A DNA stretch of 64,000 nucleotides. It comes from Rhodococcus sp. (in: high G+C Gram-positive bacteria). GTDB lineage: Bacteria > Actinomycetota > Actinomycetes > Mycobacteriales > Mycobacteriaceae. The notes below the pieces were generated by a model that saw only the letters and a program-made list of their open reading frames with translations, was not told where the DNA came from and did not search any database. The translations under genes were made by a program, and so were the position numbers. This document shows, piece after piece, positions 7,907 to 18,100 of this stretch; within the stretch, counting starts at the first letter, position 1, and each line of letters opens with the position of its first letter. Location of the stretch: positions 84,617 through 148,616 of the forward strand of contig NZ_JAHFVG010000013.1 in NCBI RefSeq assembly GCF_023264675.1. The letters run 5' to 3'.

Positions 7907-7912
7907 TAGAAT
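7907..7912 (+). promoter_or_regulatory. -10 box (TAGAAT) for a leaderless dehydrogenase transcript
   Basis: TAGAAT ends 7 nt before the GTG at 7920. It suggests that the dehydrogenase has its own promoter in addition to any read-through from ectC. Confidence 0.55.
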
Positions 7913-7919
7913 TTCAAGT

Positions 7920-8852
7920 GTGACTTCGCCCCGCTCAACTGCAATCGCCGTCGGCCCCGAAGAGGACCGGAAGTTGGTGAACGCAGTCGAGCGGGGCGGA
8001 GGTGTATCCGCACCGGTCTCCGAGGCGGAGGCGTTGATCTGGAACTCCTCCCCCGAACAGTTCCCCGAATCCCTCCCGTCCACTGTCAAGTGGGTTCAAC
8101 TAGCGTCTGCAGGCGTCGAGTCGTGGTTCGACGCCGGAATTCTGGAGAAATATCCCCTCGTCGAGTTCACCTCCGCCGCAGGCGCCTACGCGTGCACTGT
8201 TGCCGAGCACGCCCTCTCGCTGCTGCTCGCCGGTGTTCGGGCACTCCCCGAGCATCTGGAAGCGCGCACTTGGAAGCAATCTCAGTTCATGAAGCAGGTC
8301 GGCACCCTGAGAGGTTCGACGGTCACCATCGTCGGGGCCGGCGGCATCGGCCGGGCTCTGATCCCGATGCTCACGGCACTCGGAGCCGAGGTCGTCGCCG
8401 TCAACCGCTCGGGTTCTCCCGTTCCCGGCGCCGTCCGCACACTTCCCGTGATTCAGCTCGACGAAGTCTGGTCCGCGACCGATCACGTCGTCGTTGCGGC
8501 GCCCGCCACCCCCGCCACCCGGCACCTGATCGGTAGCGCCGAGCTGAGCCGGTTGAAAACGCACTCCTGGGTGATCAATGTGGCGCGCGGCTCACTGATC
8601 GACACCGACGCTCTGGTGAGCGCCATCGATACCGGCGCGATCGGCGGGGCCGGTCTCGATGTCACCGATCCCGAGCCGCTTCCCGACGGCCATCGGCTGT
8701 GGGATCTGACCAACGCGATCGTCACGCCCCACGATTCCAACCCGCCACATCTTCGCGAAGATGCATACGCCGATCACGTGGCGGCCAACGTAGCGCGTTT
8801 CGTCGCAGGTGAGGAGCTCATAGCCCGCGTCGATCCCCTTCGCGGCTACTGA
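7920..8852 (+). CDS. D-isomer-specific 2-hydroxyacid dehydrogenase
   Basis: An NAD(P)-dependent oxidoreductase of the D-2-hydroxyacid dehydrogenase family, 310 residues. The Rossmann motif GAGGIGRALIPML is at about residues 139-151. The catalytic Arg is in NVARGSLIDTDAL, the Glu in DVTDPEPLP and the His in VTPHDSN. This is the GhrA-like short type that reduces glyoxylate, hydroxypyruvate or related 2-oxoacids; the substrate cannot be read from sequence. It starts at a GTG with a TAGAAT box 7 nt before it. It lies 27 bp after ectC, so a link to ectoine metabolism is possible but unproven. Confidence 0.88.
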   Translation: MTSPRSTAIAVGPEEDRKLVNAVERGGGVSAPVSEAEALIWNSSPEQFPESLPSTVKWVQLASAGVESWFDAGILEKYPLVEFTSAAGAYACTVAEHALSLLLAGVRALPEHLEARTWKQSQFMKQVGTLRGSTVTIVGAGGIGRALIPMLTALGAEVVAVNRSGSPVPGAVRTLPVIQLDEVWSATDHVVVAAPATPATRHLIGSAELSRLKTHSWVINVARGSLIDTDALVSAIDTGAIGGAGLDVTDPEPLPDGHRLWDLTNAIVTPHDSNPPHLREDAYADHVAANVARFVAGEELIARVDPLRGY

Positions 8853-8856
8853 GCGC

Positions 8857-8862
8857 TAACCT
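8857..8862 (+). promoter_or_regulatory. -10 box (TAACCT) for a leaderless sirtuin transcript
   Basis: TAACCT fits TANNNT and ends 7 nt before the GTG at 8870, in the 17-bp gap after the dehydrogenase stop. Confidence 0.45.
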
Positions 8863-8869
8863 GGAGTGC

Positions 8870-9730
8870 GTGGCTTCACCTGCTCCAATCGACTCCCCCG
8901 GTCAGCAACTCGACACCGTGATCGAACTGCTGGCCGGGCAACGCGTCGCCGTCGTCTCCGGTGCCGGAATGTCCACCGACTCCGGCATCCCCGACTACCG
9001 CGGCCCCGACTCCCCTCCGCGGAATCCGATGACCTACCAGCAGTTCGTCGGCGACGACGAGTTCCGCAGACACTATTGGGCTCGGAATCATGTCGGTTGG
9101 CGTCATATGGATGCGGCGAGGCCGAACAGCGGTCACCGCGCCCTCGCCGAACTGGAGCGTCGAAGAAACGTCAGCGGCATCATCACCCAGAACGTCGACA
9201 TGCTGCACACCAAAGCGGGCAGCCGACGAGTGATCGACCTGCACGGCGTGTACGCCCGTGTGCGCTGTCTGGGATGCGAACGGCTCGTCTCGCGGGTTGC
9301 GCTCGCTCAGCGGCTCGATCGCGAGAACCCTGGCTTCACCGAGAGCGTGGCTCCGGCCGACGGAGTCGAGATCGCGCCCGACGCCGACGCCGTCATCACC
9401 AGTACCGCTCATTTCCGGATGGTGGACTGCGAACACTGCGGCGGCGTTCTCAAGCCGGACATCGTCTACTTCGGCGAAAGCGTGCCCAAACCTCGCGTCG
9501 CGGACGCGTTCGCTCTCGTCGACGAGAGCGACGCCCTTCTGGTACTCGGATCCTCGCTCACCGTCATGTCCGGCCTGCGATTCGTACGGCGGGCGGCAAA
9601 AGCGGGAACTCCGGTCGTCATCGTCAACCGCGGATCGACGCGAGGCGATCCATTCGCCGCGGTGACCAGCCATGCGGGCTGCTCCGAGACACTCGCTGCA
9701 CTGCTGTCGTCTCTACCGCCGCGTGAATAA
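8870..9730 (+). CDS. Sirtuin (Sir2/CobB-type NAD-dependent protein deacylase)
   Basis: A 286-residue sirtuin that removes acyl groups from protein lysines using NAD. Motifs: GAGMSTDSGIPDYRG (31-45), TQNVDMLH (106-113), the catalytic His in DLHG (125), and a zinc ribbon with Cys 133, 136, 187 and 190. A C-terminal LGSSL and VNRG pair contacts NAD. The spacing between the two Cys pairs (about 50 residues) is long and resembles the SIR4-like bacterial class rather than short CobB. It converges with the exporter gene, with only 2 bp between their stops. Confidence 0.92.
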   Translation: MASPAPIDSPGQQLDTVIELLAGQRVAVVSGAGMSTDSGIPDYRGPDSPPRNPMTYQQFVGDDEFRRHYWARNHVGWRHMDAARPNSGHRALAELERRRNVSGIITQNVDMLHTKAGSRRVIDLHGVYARVRCLGCERLVSRVALAQRLDRENPGFTESVAPADGVEIAPDADAVITSTAHFRMVDCEHCGGVLKPDIVYFGESVPKPRVADAFALVDESDALLVLGSSLTVMSGLRFVRRAAKAGTPVVIVNRGSTRGDPFAAVTSHAGCSETLAALLSSLPPRE

Positions 9731-9732
9731 CC

Positions 9733-11439
9733 TTATCGGACAACTCCTTCCGCATCGTCCTCGATGCGAAGGCGCCCCGGCAACAGCGTGAACGCCGCGA
9801 TGGCACCGAGAAAGGCACTTCCGGCTGCCGCTACCGACGAGACATGCATGCCGTGGACGAAGGCATCCTTCGAGTCGGCGACGAAACCCGTCAGCGCTGC
9901 CTCGGCCTTCGCCTTCTGATCAGCGAGGACGTCCGCGGGAATCTGATCAGCTTGGGGAAGCGCGGCGCGCGCCTGCAGGGCCGACGCCGATCGACCGGCG
10001 AATTCCAATGCACCACCGATGGATTCGCTTGCATCCGCCGTCACGAGCGGCGTGACCTGAACGTCGGACGGCAGTTGCGCCACGATGTTCGACGGCTGAT
10101 CCAACGACGACGCCACTTGCTCGGGCGTTCCGGCTCCCAGATCGGCCCGGAAGGCGACGGCCAACAACGAGCCGAGCACGGCGACACCCAAAGCACCTGC
10201 CACCTGTCGCACGGTGTTGTTGACCGCCGAGCCCGCCCCCGCCTTGTCTCGTGGTACCGCGCCCATGATCGCGTTGGTTGCCGGTGTCATGGTCAGTCCC
10301 ATTCCCGAACCGAGAGCGAACATCTGCACTTCGACGATCCACTGCGGCGTCGTCTCCCCCACCAAGCCATACGACAGCATCGACAGCGCAAACAGCGTCA
10401 GGCCCGAGCCCGCGACATACCTGGCGCCGAAACGATCGGACAATCGCGCCGCTTGGCTCGCCGAGATCATCACACCCGCCGCGACGGCGATCAACGCCAC
10501 GCCGGCGGCGAGCGGAGTGTATCCGCGAATCGCCTGCAGGTAGTAGGCAAGATAGAACGTTGCACCCATCAACGAGAAGAACACCAGCGCAATGGATATG
10601 GTGCCCGCCGAGAATTGTCGATTCTTGAACAGCGTCACATCGATGGTGGGGTGCGAACTTCGGCGCTCCAGCACCACGAAGAGCGTCAGAAGAGCGAGAC
10701 CGAGAACGATCGCGCCGAGCGAACGCCACTGCGTCCAGTCATTGGTGTTGCCACCCTCGATGATTCCGAACACGAGTACGACGAGAGCAACGATCGACAG
10801 GAGAACCCCGAACGGGTCGATCTTGCCGGGATGCGGGTCCTTCGACTCGGGGACGAGCACGAAGATCAGCGCGACGCCGACGATGACGATCGGCACGTTG
10901 ACGAGGAACACCGAACCCCACCAGAAGAATTCGAGAAGCGCGCCGCCGGAGATCGGCCCGAGTGCGATCGCGATTCCGGATGCCGCGGCCCAGATTCCGA
11001 TGGCCTTCGGTCGCTCGTCCGGTTCGAACACGTTCTGAATGATCGACAACGTCTGGGGTTGGACCGCGGCCGCGCCGATACCCATGAGCGCGCGGTACAC
11101 GATCAGCTCGGTCGCGGAGTCGGCAGTGGAACACAGTGCCGATGTCACACCGAACAACACCATGCCGATCACAAGGGTTCGTTTACGACCGATACGGTCA
11201 CCGGTCACACCCCACAGGATCAGCAGACCTGCGAACACGACCGCGTAGCTGTCGACAGCCCACTGCATCGCACTCTGTGATGCATCGAGGTCCGATTGAA
11301 TCGTCTTGAGTGCCACGTTCAAGATCGTGTTGTCGAGGATGACGACGAGTAGGCAGATCACCATCACTGCCAGAATCAACCAGCGCCTCCGGAAGATGAT
11401 GTCCGATTGCGTGGAGAGTTCGGTCTGTGTGCGGTCCAT
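9733..11439 (-). CDS. DHA2-family (14-TMS) MFS drug exporter
   Basis: A 568-residue major facilitator with about 14 hydrophobic segments, like the EmrB/QacA (DHA2) proton-driven multidrug exporters. Motif A is GDRIGRKRTLVIG (about 81-93), and motif C-like glycine-rich sequence follows (AASGIAIALGPISGGALLE). A long extracytoplasmic segment of about 110 residues sits near the C-terminus, before the last membrane span. The gene follows proB on the same strand but after a terminator. Its 5' region has an alternating CG tract and two copies of CGCGCGTGT. No TetR or MarR gene is adjacent. Confidence 0.9.
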   Translation of the reverse strand: MDRTQTELSTQSDIIFRRRWLILAVMVICLLVVILDNTILNVALKTIQSDLDASQSAMQWAVDSYAVVFAGLLILWGVTGDRIGRKRTLVIGMVLFGVTSALCSTADSATELIVYRALMGIGAAAVQPQTLSIIQNVFEPDERPKAIGIWAAASGIAIALGPISGGALLEFFWWGSVFLVNVPIVIVGVALIFVLVPESKDPHPGKIDPFGVLLSIVALVVLVFGIIEGGNTNDWTQWRSLGAIVLGLALLTLFVVLERRSSHPTIDVTLFKNRQFSAGTISIALVFFSLMGATFYLAYYLQAIRGYTPLAAGVALIAVAAGVMISASQAARLSDRFGARYVAGSGLTLFALSMLSYGLVGETTPQWIVEVQMFALGSGMGLTMTPATNAIMGAVPRDKAGAGSAVNNTVRQVAGALGVAVLGSLLAVAFRADLGAGTPEQVASSLDQPSNIVAQLPSDVQVTPLVTADASESIGGALEFAGRSASALQARAALPQADQIPADVLADQKAKAEAALTGFVADSKDAFVHGMHVSSVAAAGSAFLGAIAAFTLLPGRLRIEDDAEGVVR

Positions 11440-11512
11440 GTGTCACTCCCACTCGCGCGTGTGTTGATTCCATCGAACTGCGCGCGCGCGTGTACTGCAA
11501 CACTTATCTCAC

Positions 11513-11532
11513 AAAACGGACTCATTTGTCCG
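11513..11532 (-). terminator. Intrinsic terminator after proB
   Basis: On the minus strand CGGAC-AAATGA-GTCCG is followed directly by TTTT. It lies 14 nt downstream of the proB stop. Confidence 0.6.
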
Positions 11533-11545
11533 GTTCGAGTGGAAA

Positions 11546-12688
11546 CTACAGGTTGACCGGGACCAGATCGTCGGCGTGAACCACTGGCCTCTGCAGCTCG
11601 GGCGAGAGAGCCGAGCTGGATTTACCGAGCATTGCCGCAAGTTCGGACGCGTCGTACGCGACTACGCCTCGTGCCACGACGGTTCCGCTTGGATCACTCA
11701 GCGACACGACGTCACCACCGTAGAAGCGCCCGCTCGTCCCGGTGATTCCAGCGGAGAGCAACGACCGCCTCTTGTCGACCACCGCACGCACCGCCCCGGC
11801 ATCGAGCTGAAGATCGCCCGCGACGTCGGCAGCGTGGCGCACCCAGAACCTGCGCGAGGACAACCGGACCGGGCGCGCCGCGAACGCTGTTCCCACCTCG
11901 GCTGTCGTCAGTGCCGTGTGGGCGTCGGAGGCCGCAGCGAGAAGGACAGGTACGCCCGCGTCGGCCGCCAGGCGAGCGGCGGACAGTTTGGATGCCATAC
12001 CGCCGGTCCCGAGTGCTCCCCCCGAGCCCGCGACCACACCGTCGAGATCCTCCGGGCTGTCCACCTCGGAAATGAGTGTGGCAGCGCCCTTTCGCGGATC
12101 GCCGTCGTAGAGGCCGTCGACATCGGACAACAACACGAGGGCATCGGCGCCGACCAGGTGAGCGACGAGTGCTGCCAATCGATCGTTGTCGCCGAACCGG
12201 ATCTCGGCCGTCGCCACCGTGTCGTTCTCGTTGACGATGGCGACGGCACCCAATGACCGAAGCCGATCGAGGGTGCGCTGAGCATTGCGATGGTTCGTTC
12301 GCCGCGCGATGTCCTCCGCGGTGAGGAGAACTTGCCCGACCGTGCGGCCGTACCGGGCGAACGACGTGCCCCAGGCATGCGCGAGCGCCAGCTGTCCGAC
12401 ACTCGCTGCCGCCTGCTTCGTCGCCAGATCTCTTGGCCGCTTGGACAATCCGAGCGGAGCGATGCCCGCACCGATTGCTCCCGACGACACGACCACCACA
12501 TCGGTACCCGCGCGCATCCGGCCTTCGATGGCGTCGGCCAGACGATCGAGCCACTCCACTTCCAGTCCGCCCTCGAGAGAGGTCAGTGCGGACGAACCGA
12601 TCTTGACGACGATTCGCTTGGCGCCTGCGACCACCGTTCTCGTGGCGGAACCCGCAGCCGAAGTCGATTCGGCCTCGGCCTCGGTCAT
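11546..12688 (-). CDS. proB: Glutamate 5-kinase
   Basis: First enzyme of proline synthesis: phosphorylates L-glutamate with ATP to glutamyl 5-phosphate. The 380-residue protein has an amino-acid-kinase domain ([45 protein letters not shown]) and a C-terminal PUA domain of about 75 residues ([11 protein letters not shown]...GDVVSLSD). The ATG at 12688 overlaps the obgE stop by 4 bp (ATGA), which fixes the start and implies translational coupling. No proA is found downstream in the window. Confidence 0.95.
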   Translation of the reverse strand: MTEAEAESTSAAGSATRTVVAGAKRIVVKIGSSALTSLEGGLEVEWLDRLADAIEGRMRAGTDVVVVSSGAIGAGIAPLGLSKRPRDLATKQAAASVGQLALAHAWGTSFARYGRTVGQVLLTAEDIARRTNHRNAQRTLDRLRSLGAVAIVNENDTVATAEIRFGDNDRLAALVAHLVGADALVLLSDVDGLYDGDPRKGAATLISEVDSPEDLDGVVAGSGGALGTGGMASKLSAARLAADAGVPVLLAAASDAHTALTTAEVGTAFAARPVRLSSRRFWVRHAADVAGDLQLDAGAVRAVVDKRRSLLSAGITGTSGRFYGGDVVSLSDPSGTVVARGVVAYDASELAAMLGKSSSALSPELQRPVVHADDLVPVNL

Positions 12689-14133
12689 TCCTCGGTTTCG
12701 AGTCCGCGTCGGACTCGACGAGCATGCTTGCGTTCGTCGGCGCCGATGCGATCGACCTGATCGAGCCGTGCATCCGTACCGCGGCCGGTTCGGGTCACCT
12801 CGACACCGGACGGAGTCATCGGTTCCCAATCGAAGGACACCGTGCCGATGGTGACCGAAGCACCGGGCTCCGCGCCCAGTTTGATCAGTGCCGCTTCGAC
12901 GCCAAGTCGAGCGAGCCTGTCCGCCAGGTATCCGACGGCTTCGTCGTTGCTGAACTGAGTCTGAGCGACCCACCGCTCCGGACGAGTACCGAGCACGATG
13001 AAACCGCCAGGGACATCCGGATCCTTGACGACCTGGAAGCCCTCCTCGTTGCGGGCGACCGGACGCAGAACGGCGCGCCGTGGCTCGGCGGGAGGATGTG
13101 CAACGCGGTACTCGTCGACCATCTTGGCCAGCGCGAAGATCAAGGGCTTCAAGCCTTCTCGGCTCACCGCCGAGATCGTGAACACCTGCCACCCGCGCGC
13201 CTCGAATTCGGGAGTGACCATCTCGGCGAGTTCTGCGGCCTCCGGAACGTCGGCTTTGTTGAGTACGACGATGCGCGGACGGTCGGCGAGGTCACCGAGG
13301 CTCGCGTCACCCGACAACGCCGGCTTGTACGCGGCGAGTTCCGCCTCGAGCGCGTCGACATCGGAGACCGGATCGCGGCCGGGATCGAGCGTCGCGCAAT
13401 CCACGACGTGCGCGAGCACTGCGCACCGCTCGATGTGGCGGAGGAATTCCAGTCCGAGCCCACGTCCTTCGGAAGCGCCGGGAATGAGCCCGGGCACATC
13501 TGCGACGGTGAACGTCGTGTCACCGCTCGACACAACACCGAGGTTCGGCACGAGTGTCGTGAACGGGTAGTCGGCGATCTTCGGTTTCGCAGCCGACAGA
13601 ACAGACACGAGAGACGACTTGCCCGCGGAGGGGAATCCGACCAGTCCGACGTCGGCGACCGACTTCAGTTCGAGGATCAGGTCCCGCTCGATGCCGTCCT
13701 CGCCCAGGAGCGCGAACCCGGGAGCCTTGCGCGCCTTGGAGGCAAGCGCCGCGTTGCCGAGTCCACCGCGTCCACCGGGGGCAGCGTCGAATCTTGTTCC
13801 CTCACCCGTCATGTCGGCGAGGATGCGGCCGTCCTTGTCGAGTACGACGGTGCCGTCGGGAACTTTGAGCACCAGATCGTCGCCGTTGGCACCCTCACGG
13901 TTGCCGCCCATTCCCTGGGTCCCGTTGGTCCCCTTGGCATGAGAATTGAAGTGGAAGTCGAGGAGCGTGTGCACGCTGCGATCGACGACGAAAATCACGC
14001 CACCGCCGCGTCCACCGTTGCCGCCGTCCGGGCCACCGAGGGGCTTGAACTTCTCACGATGGACAGAGGAGCAGCCGTTGCCGCCTTTACCCGCGGTCAC
14101 GTGGAGGACCACGCGGTCGATGAATCGCGACAT
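12685..14133 (-). CDS. obgE: GTPase ObgE/CgtA
   Basis: An essential ribosome-associated GTPase involved in 50S maturation and stress signalling. The 482 residues comprise a glycine-rich Obg fold (about 1-160, with [16 protein letters not shown]), a G domain with GFPSAGKSS (G1, 166-174), DVPG (G3, 212) and NKAD (G4, about 290), and the OCT domain typical of Gram-positive Obg at about 350-430. GGAAGG precedes the ATG. Its stop overlaps the proB start, the order known in mycobacteria. Confidence 0.96.
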   Translation of the reverse strand: MSRFIDRVVLHVTAGKGGNGCSSVHREKFKPLGGPDGGNGGRGGGVIFVVDRSVHTLLDFHFNSHAKGTNGTQGMGGNREGANGDDLVLKVPDGTVVLDKDGRILADMTGEGTRFDAAPGGRGGLGNAALASKARKAPGFALLGEDGIERDLILELKSVADVGLVGFPSAGKSSLVSVLSAAKPKIADYPFTTLVPNLGVVSSGDTTFTVADVPGLIPGASEGRGLGLEFLRHIERCAVLAHVVDCATLDPGRDPVSDVDALEAELAAYKPALSGDASLGDLADRPRIVVLNKADVPEAAELAEMVTPEFEARGWQVFTISAVSREGLKPLIFALAKMVDEYRVAHPPAEPRRAVLRPVARNEEGFQVVKDPDVPGGFIVLGTRPERWVAQTQFSNDEAVGYLADRLARLGVEAALIKLGAEPGASVTIGTVSFDWEPMTPSGVEVTRTGRGTDARLDQVDRIGADERKHARRVRRGLETEE

Positions 14134-14199
14134 AGCTGCCTTCGATCCTTCCTCGGCCGGATCGCGACCGAAATTGTTCTATCCCCATACACACGATAA

Positions 14200-14233
14200 G
14201 GGCGGACCGGGGTATCTAGACCCTGGTCCGCCC
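14200..14233. terminator. Hairpin between rpmA and obgE
   Basis: GGGCGGACC and GGTCCGCCC form a 9-bp outer stem, extended by GGGT/ACCC after a bulge. It lies downstream of rpmA and 67 bp upstream of obgE, on the strand they share. There is no long U tract, so termination may be partial. Confidence 0.5.
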
Positions 14234-14312
14234 TGATCGACTAGCTTTGGGCGCGCCGTGTGGCTTCCGGAGGTGTCCGGATGCCTACCGACGCAGTTGG
14301 TGCAGTGTCGGA

Positions 14313-14576
14313 CTAGGCCTCGACTGCGACCGGAACGATGTTCACGGTCTTGCGTCCACGCTTGGCGCCGAATTCGACTGCGCCTGCGGACAATGCGAAC
14401 AGCGTGTCGTCTCCGCCACGGCCGACGTTGACGCCGGGGTGGAAGTGCGTGCCGCGCTGACGAACCAGGATCTCGCCTGCGCTGACCGTCTGGCCGCCGA
14501 AACGCTTGACGCCGAGGCGCTGTGAGTTCGAATCGCGACCGTTACGGGAGCTTGATGCACCCTTCTTATGTGCCAT
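14313..14576 (-). CDS. rpmA: 50S ribosomal protein L27
   Basis: An 87-residue ribosomal protein of the peptidyl-transferase region. It begins [20 protein letters not shown], the classic L27 start without the cleavable N-terminal extension of Firmicutes, and contains [25 protein letters not shown] lies 5-6 nt before the ATG. It is in an operon with rplU, 66 bp upstream. Confidence 0.98.
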   Translation of the reverse strand: MAHKKGASSSRNGRDSNSQRLGVKRFGGQTVSAGEILVRQRGTHFHPGVNVGRGGDDTLFALSAGAVEFGAKRGRKTVNIVPVAVEA

Positions 14577-14642
14577 GTGCGTACCCTCCTCGGGTAAGAA
14601 GAACGCCGACTCTTATCAAGAAACCGGCTGTGAGAGAACTGG

Positions 14643-14954
14643 TTACTTGATACCGGTGACCTTGAGCACGGTCAGCTTCTGCCTGTGACCCTGACGCTTG
14701 TGGTAACCGGTCTTGTTCTTGAACTTGTGGATGCGGATCTTCGGGCCCTTGGTGTGCTCGACGATCTCGCCGGCGACGGAGATCTTCGCCAGCTTGTCTG
14801 CATCTGTGGTCAGGTCGGAACCGTCTACGACGAGGACCGGAGCAAGCGAGACAGCAGTGCCGGGCGCTCCCTCGATCTTCTCGACCTTGACGAGGTCACC
14901 AACAGCGACCTTGTACTGCTTTCCGCCGGTCTTGACGATCGCGTACGTTGCCAT
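14643..14954 (-). CDS. rplU: 50S ribosomal protein L21
   Basis: A 103-residue 23S rRNA-binding ribosomal protein, full length for the family. [20 protein letters not shown] is the standard N-terminus, and [17 protein letters not shown] is the conserved basic C-terminal motif. The ATG at 14954 is preferred over the longer frame because it matches this N-terminus. First gene of rplU-rpmA; the 204 nt up to the rne stop should hold its promoter. Confidence 0.98.
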   Translation of the reverse strand: MATYAIVKTGGKQYKVAVGDLVKVEKIEGAPGTAVSLAPVLVVDGSDLTTDADKLAKISVAGEIVEHTKGPKIRIHKFKNKTGYHKRQGHRQKLTVLKVTGIK

Positions 14955-15120
14955 CGGAGGGCTACCCCTTGCTTCTTCGAACTTGCTCGCGCTGCCCACG
15001 GCAACACGACTGGTCTGATCTTGCTGGTTTTCCAACTCCCAGATGAACGGTTGCAGGCCAGGAAGTAATCAAGGCACAACAGAACGGTGTCACCGGGAGC
15101 GACTTATCAAGGTTACGGCA

Positions 15121-15149
15121 GACGGGCGGCCATGGTCAAACCGCCTGTC
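15121..15149 (-). terminator. Hairpin 3' of rne
   Basis: GACAGGCGG and CCGCCCGTC (minus strand) form a 9-bp stem with one wobble pair and an 11-nt loop, starting about 10 nt after the rne stop. There is no U tract. Confidence 0.4.
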
Positions 15150-15158
15150 CCCCGCGAC

Positions 15159-18100
15159 CTAGGCGTCTACGGGCGGGCCCGCCGGACGAGCCGCTGCGCG
15201 CCGCCGGCGAGGCTTGCCGACAGGCGGCTCCTGCACTGCGTCGGACGCGTCCACCTGCGTGAACGCTGGCGCCGTGACTGGTGCAGCCTCGGAGTCGGAC
15301 GCGTCGGACGCGCCCTCGGACGTAGCCGGGATCACGAACACCGCGCCCGCGTCCGGCGCTTCGGCAGTGGGAGCCGCGGCCTTCCGTGCGACCCGACGTC
15401 CGCGCCTGGCCTTCGCCACGGGCGGCTCTGCCGAGGGCTCGACAGCCGTCGGCAGCGAAGCGTCTGCGTCGGTCGAGGCTGCTGCACTGTCCGCCGACAC
15501 AGCACTGTCCGCGAGCACAGCACTGTCGGTAGTCGGTGACTCGTCCACGACAGGCTCTGGCCTCACGACGGGCTCTGTACCCACCGCAGGCTCTGTAGTC
15601 ACCACAGGCTCTGTAGTCACCGCAGGCACCACTATGTCGCCAGGCACCTCGGTGGACGCCGACGGATCGTGCTGAGCTGCCGCAGCAGGCCTCGACGCCT
15701 TGCGGCGGCCGTTCCTGCCGCCACGACGACTCGGAGCGCTTGGCTCGGAAGAGCCTGCCTCCTCGACCTGAACCGTCTCACCCTGCACCGCTTCACCCTG
15801 GACAGCTTCACCCTGGACAGCGGCGACGTCGGCTGCGTCGATGACCTTCGTATCCGACGCAACGGATCCGTCGGCGTTGTGGTCGACCACATCCGCCGGT
15901 GTCACGTCCGCGACGACCTCGTCGTGGTGCGCTGCCATCGCCAGAGCCACGGGATGTGCACGTTTCACCGAAGGGTCGGCGCCATGATCGTGGTGCTCGG
16001 TCGCAGGCGTTCCCGTCTGTGCCGATGGTGTCGCGTTGGAGACGGGGTTCTCGGCCTTGTCGCGACCGCGGCGCTTGCGCTGCGATCCCGAGTCACCGCG
16101 CTGCGACCCTCCACGAGCGCCGTCGTCCTGCTTGGCCTCGACCGGGAACGGATGCACGATGATTCCTCGGCCCTGGCAGTGCTCGCAGGTCGTCGAGAAT
16201 GCTTCGACCAGTCCGGTGCCGAGCTTCTTGCGTGTCATCTGCACGAGACCGAGCGAGGTGACCTCGGACACCTGGTGCCGGGTCCGGTCGCGCCCGAGAG
16301 CCTCGGTCAGTCGCCGCAGAACCAGGTCACGGTTCGATTCGAGGACCATGTCGATGAAGTCGACGACGATCATTCCGCCGATGTCACGCAGCCGCATCTG
16401 TCGGACGACCTCTTCGGCCGCCTCCAGGTTGTTGCGGGTGACCGTCTCTTCGAGGTTGCCGCCGGAGCCGGTGAACTTACCGGTGTTGACGTCGACCACG
16501 GTCATGGCTTCGGTGCGGTCGATGACCAGCGTTCCGCCCGACGGAAGCCACACCTTCCGATCCAGAGCCTTCGCCAACTGCTCGTCGATGCGATGGGCCT
16601 CGAACACGTCCGGCTGACCCGGTTCGGCTACGTGGCGCTCCAGCTTCGGCAGCATGTCGGCTGCGACCGTCTCGATGTAGTTCGAGGTGGTCGACCACGC
16701 CTTCTCGCCTTCGATGACCAGCTTGACGAAGTCCTCGTTGAACAGGTCACGAATGACCTTCACCAACAGATCGGGCTCTTCGTACAGAGTTTGAGGCTGG
16801 CTCCCCTTGCCTGTCTCGGCCTTGGCCGACGCCTCTTCGATGCTGGCCCACTGCGCCTGCAACCGCTCGACATCGCGTGCGAGCTCCTCTTCGCTGACGC
16901 CCTCGGCCGCGGTACGGATTATGACTCCGGCTTCGGACGGGACGATCTCGCGAAGGATCTCCTTCAAACGCTTGCGCTCGGTGTCGGGAAGCTTGCGGCT
17001 GATGCCGGTCGAGCTGCCACCGGGCACGTAGACGAGGTACCGACCGGCCAACGACAGCTGCGTCGTCAGACGCGCACCCTTGTGTCCCACCGGATCCTTG
17101 CTGACCTGCACCAGAACCTGGTCACCCGGCTTGAGCGCCTGCTCGATCTTGCGTGAGTTACCGCCGAGACCTGCCGCGTCCCAGTTGACTTCACCGGCGT
17201 AGAGGACGCCGTTGCGTCCCCGACCGATGTCGACGAACGCCGCTTCCATGCTGGGCAGCACGTTCTGCACACGGCCGAGGTAGACGTTGCCCACCATCGA
17301 GGCCGACGCGCTACTGGTGACGAAATGCTCGACGAGAACCCCGTCTTCGAGCACGGCGACCTGCGTGGTCTCTCCCTGCTCCGGGAACGACTTCTCGCGA
17401 ACCACCATGACGCGATCGACGGACTCGCGGCGCGCGAGGAATTCGGACTCCGTCAGGATCGGCGGACGACGACGCCCGGCGTCGCGGCCGTCGCGGCGTC
17501 GCTGACGCTTGGCTTCGAGACGCGTCGATCCCGTGATGCCCTGGACTTCGTCCTTGTTGCGAGCCTTGTTTCGCGGTTCGCGCTCGTGGACCACCGTGTT
17601 CGGCGGATCGTCTTCCGACGACGCCGCGTCCGAAGCCGGGTCTCCCGAGCTGCGACGACGCCGACGCCGACGCCGACGCCTGCTCGATCCGTCGGCTCCG
17701 TCCTGGTCGTCGTCCTCGGAATCGTCGGCCGAGGATTCAGCTCCGGTGTCCTCGGACTCGTCGGAGTCCGACGAACGAGTCGAGTCCGTTGATTCCGTCG
17801 AGTCGTCGCTATCGGACGAATCGGCTGCACGCGAGCCCGATCGAGATCGACTTCGACGACGCGAACGCCGCTCCCCCGTCGGCTTGTCCTCGGAATCACC
17901 GTCGGTGGAGTCGTCGGATTCGGCATCGACCTCGGTGCCGTCAGCCGTCACGGCATCGCCTGTGACTGCATCGCGTTTCGCGGTGTCCACCGCATCGTCG
18001 GAATCGTCCCCTGCAGAACTGCTGTCCGACGAATCGTCCGACTCGTCGTCTGAGTTGCCATCGCTCGACTGATCGCCGCGCCCGCGCCCGCGCCCGCGAC

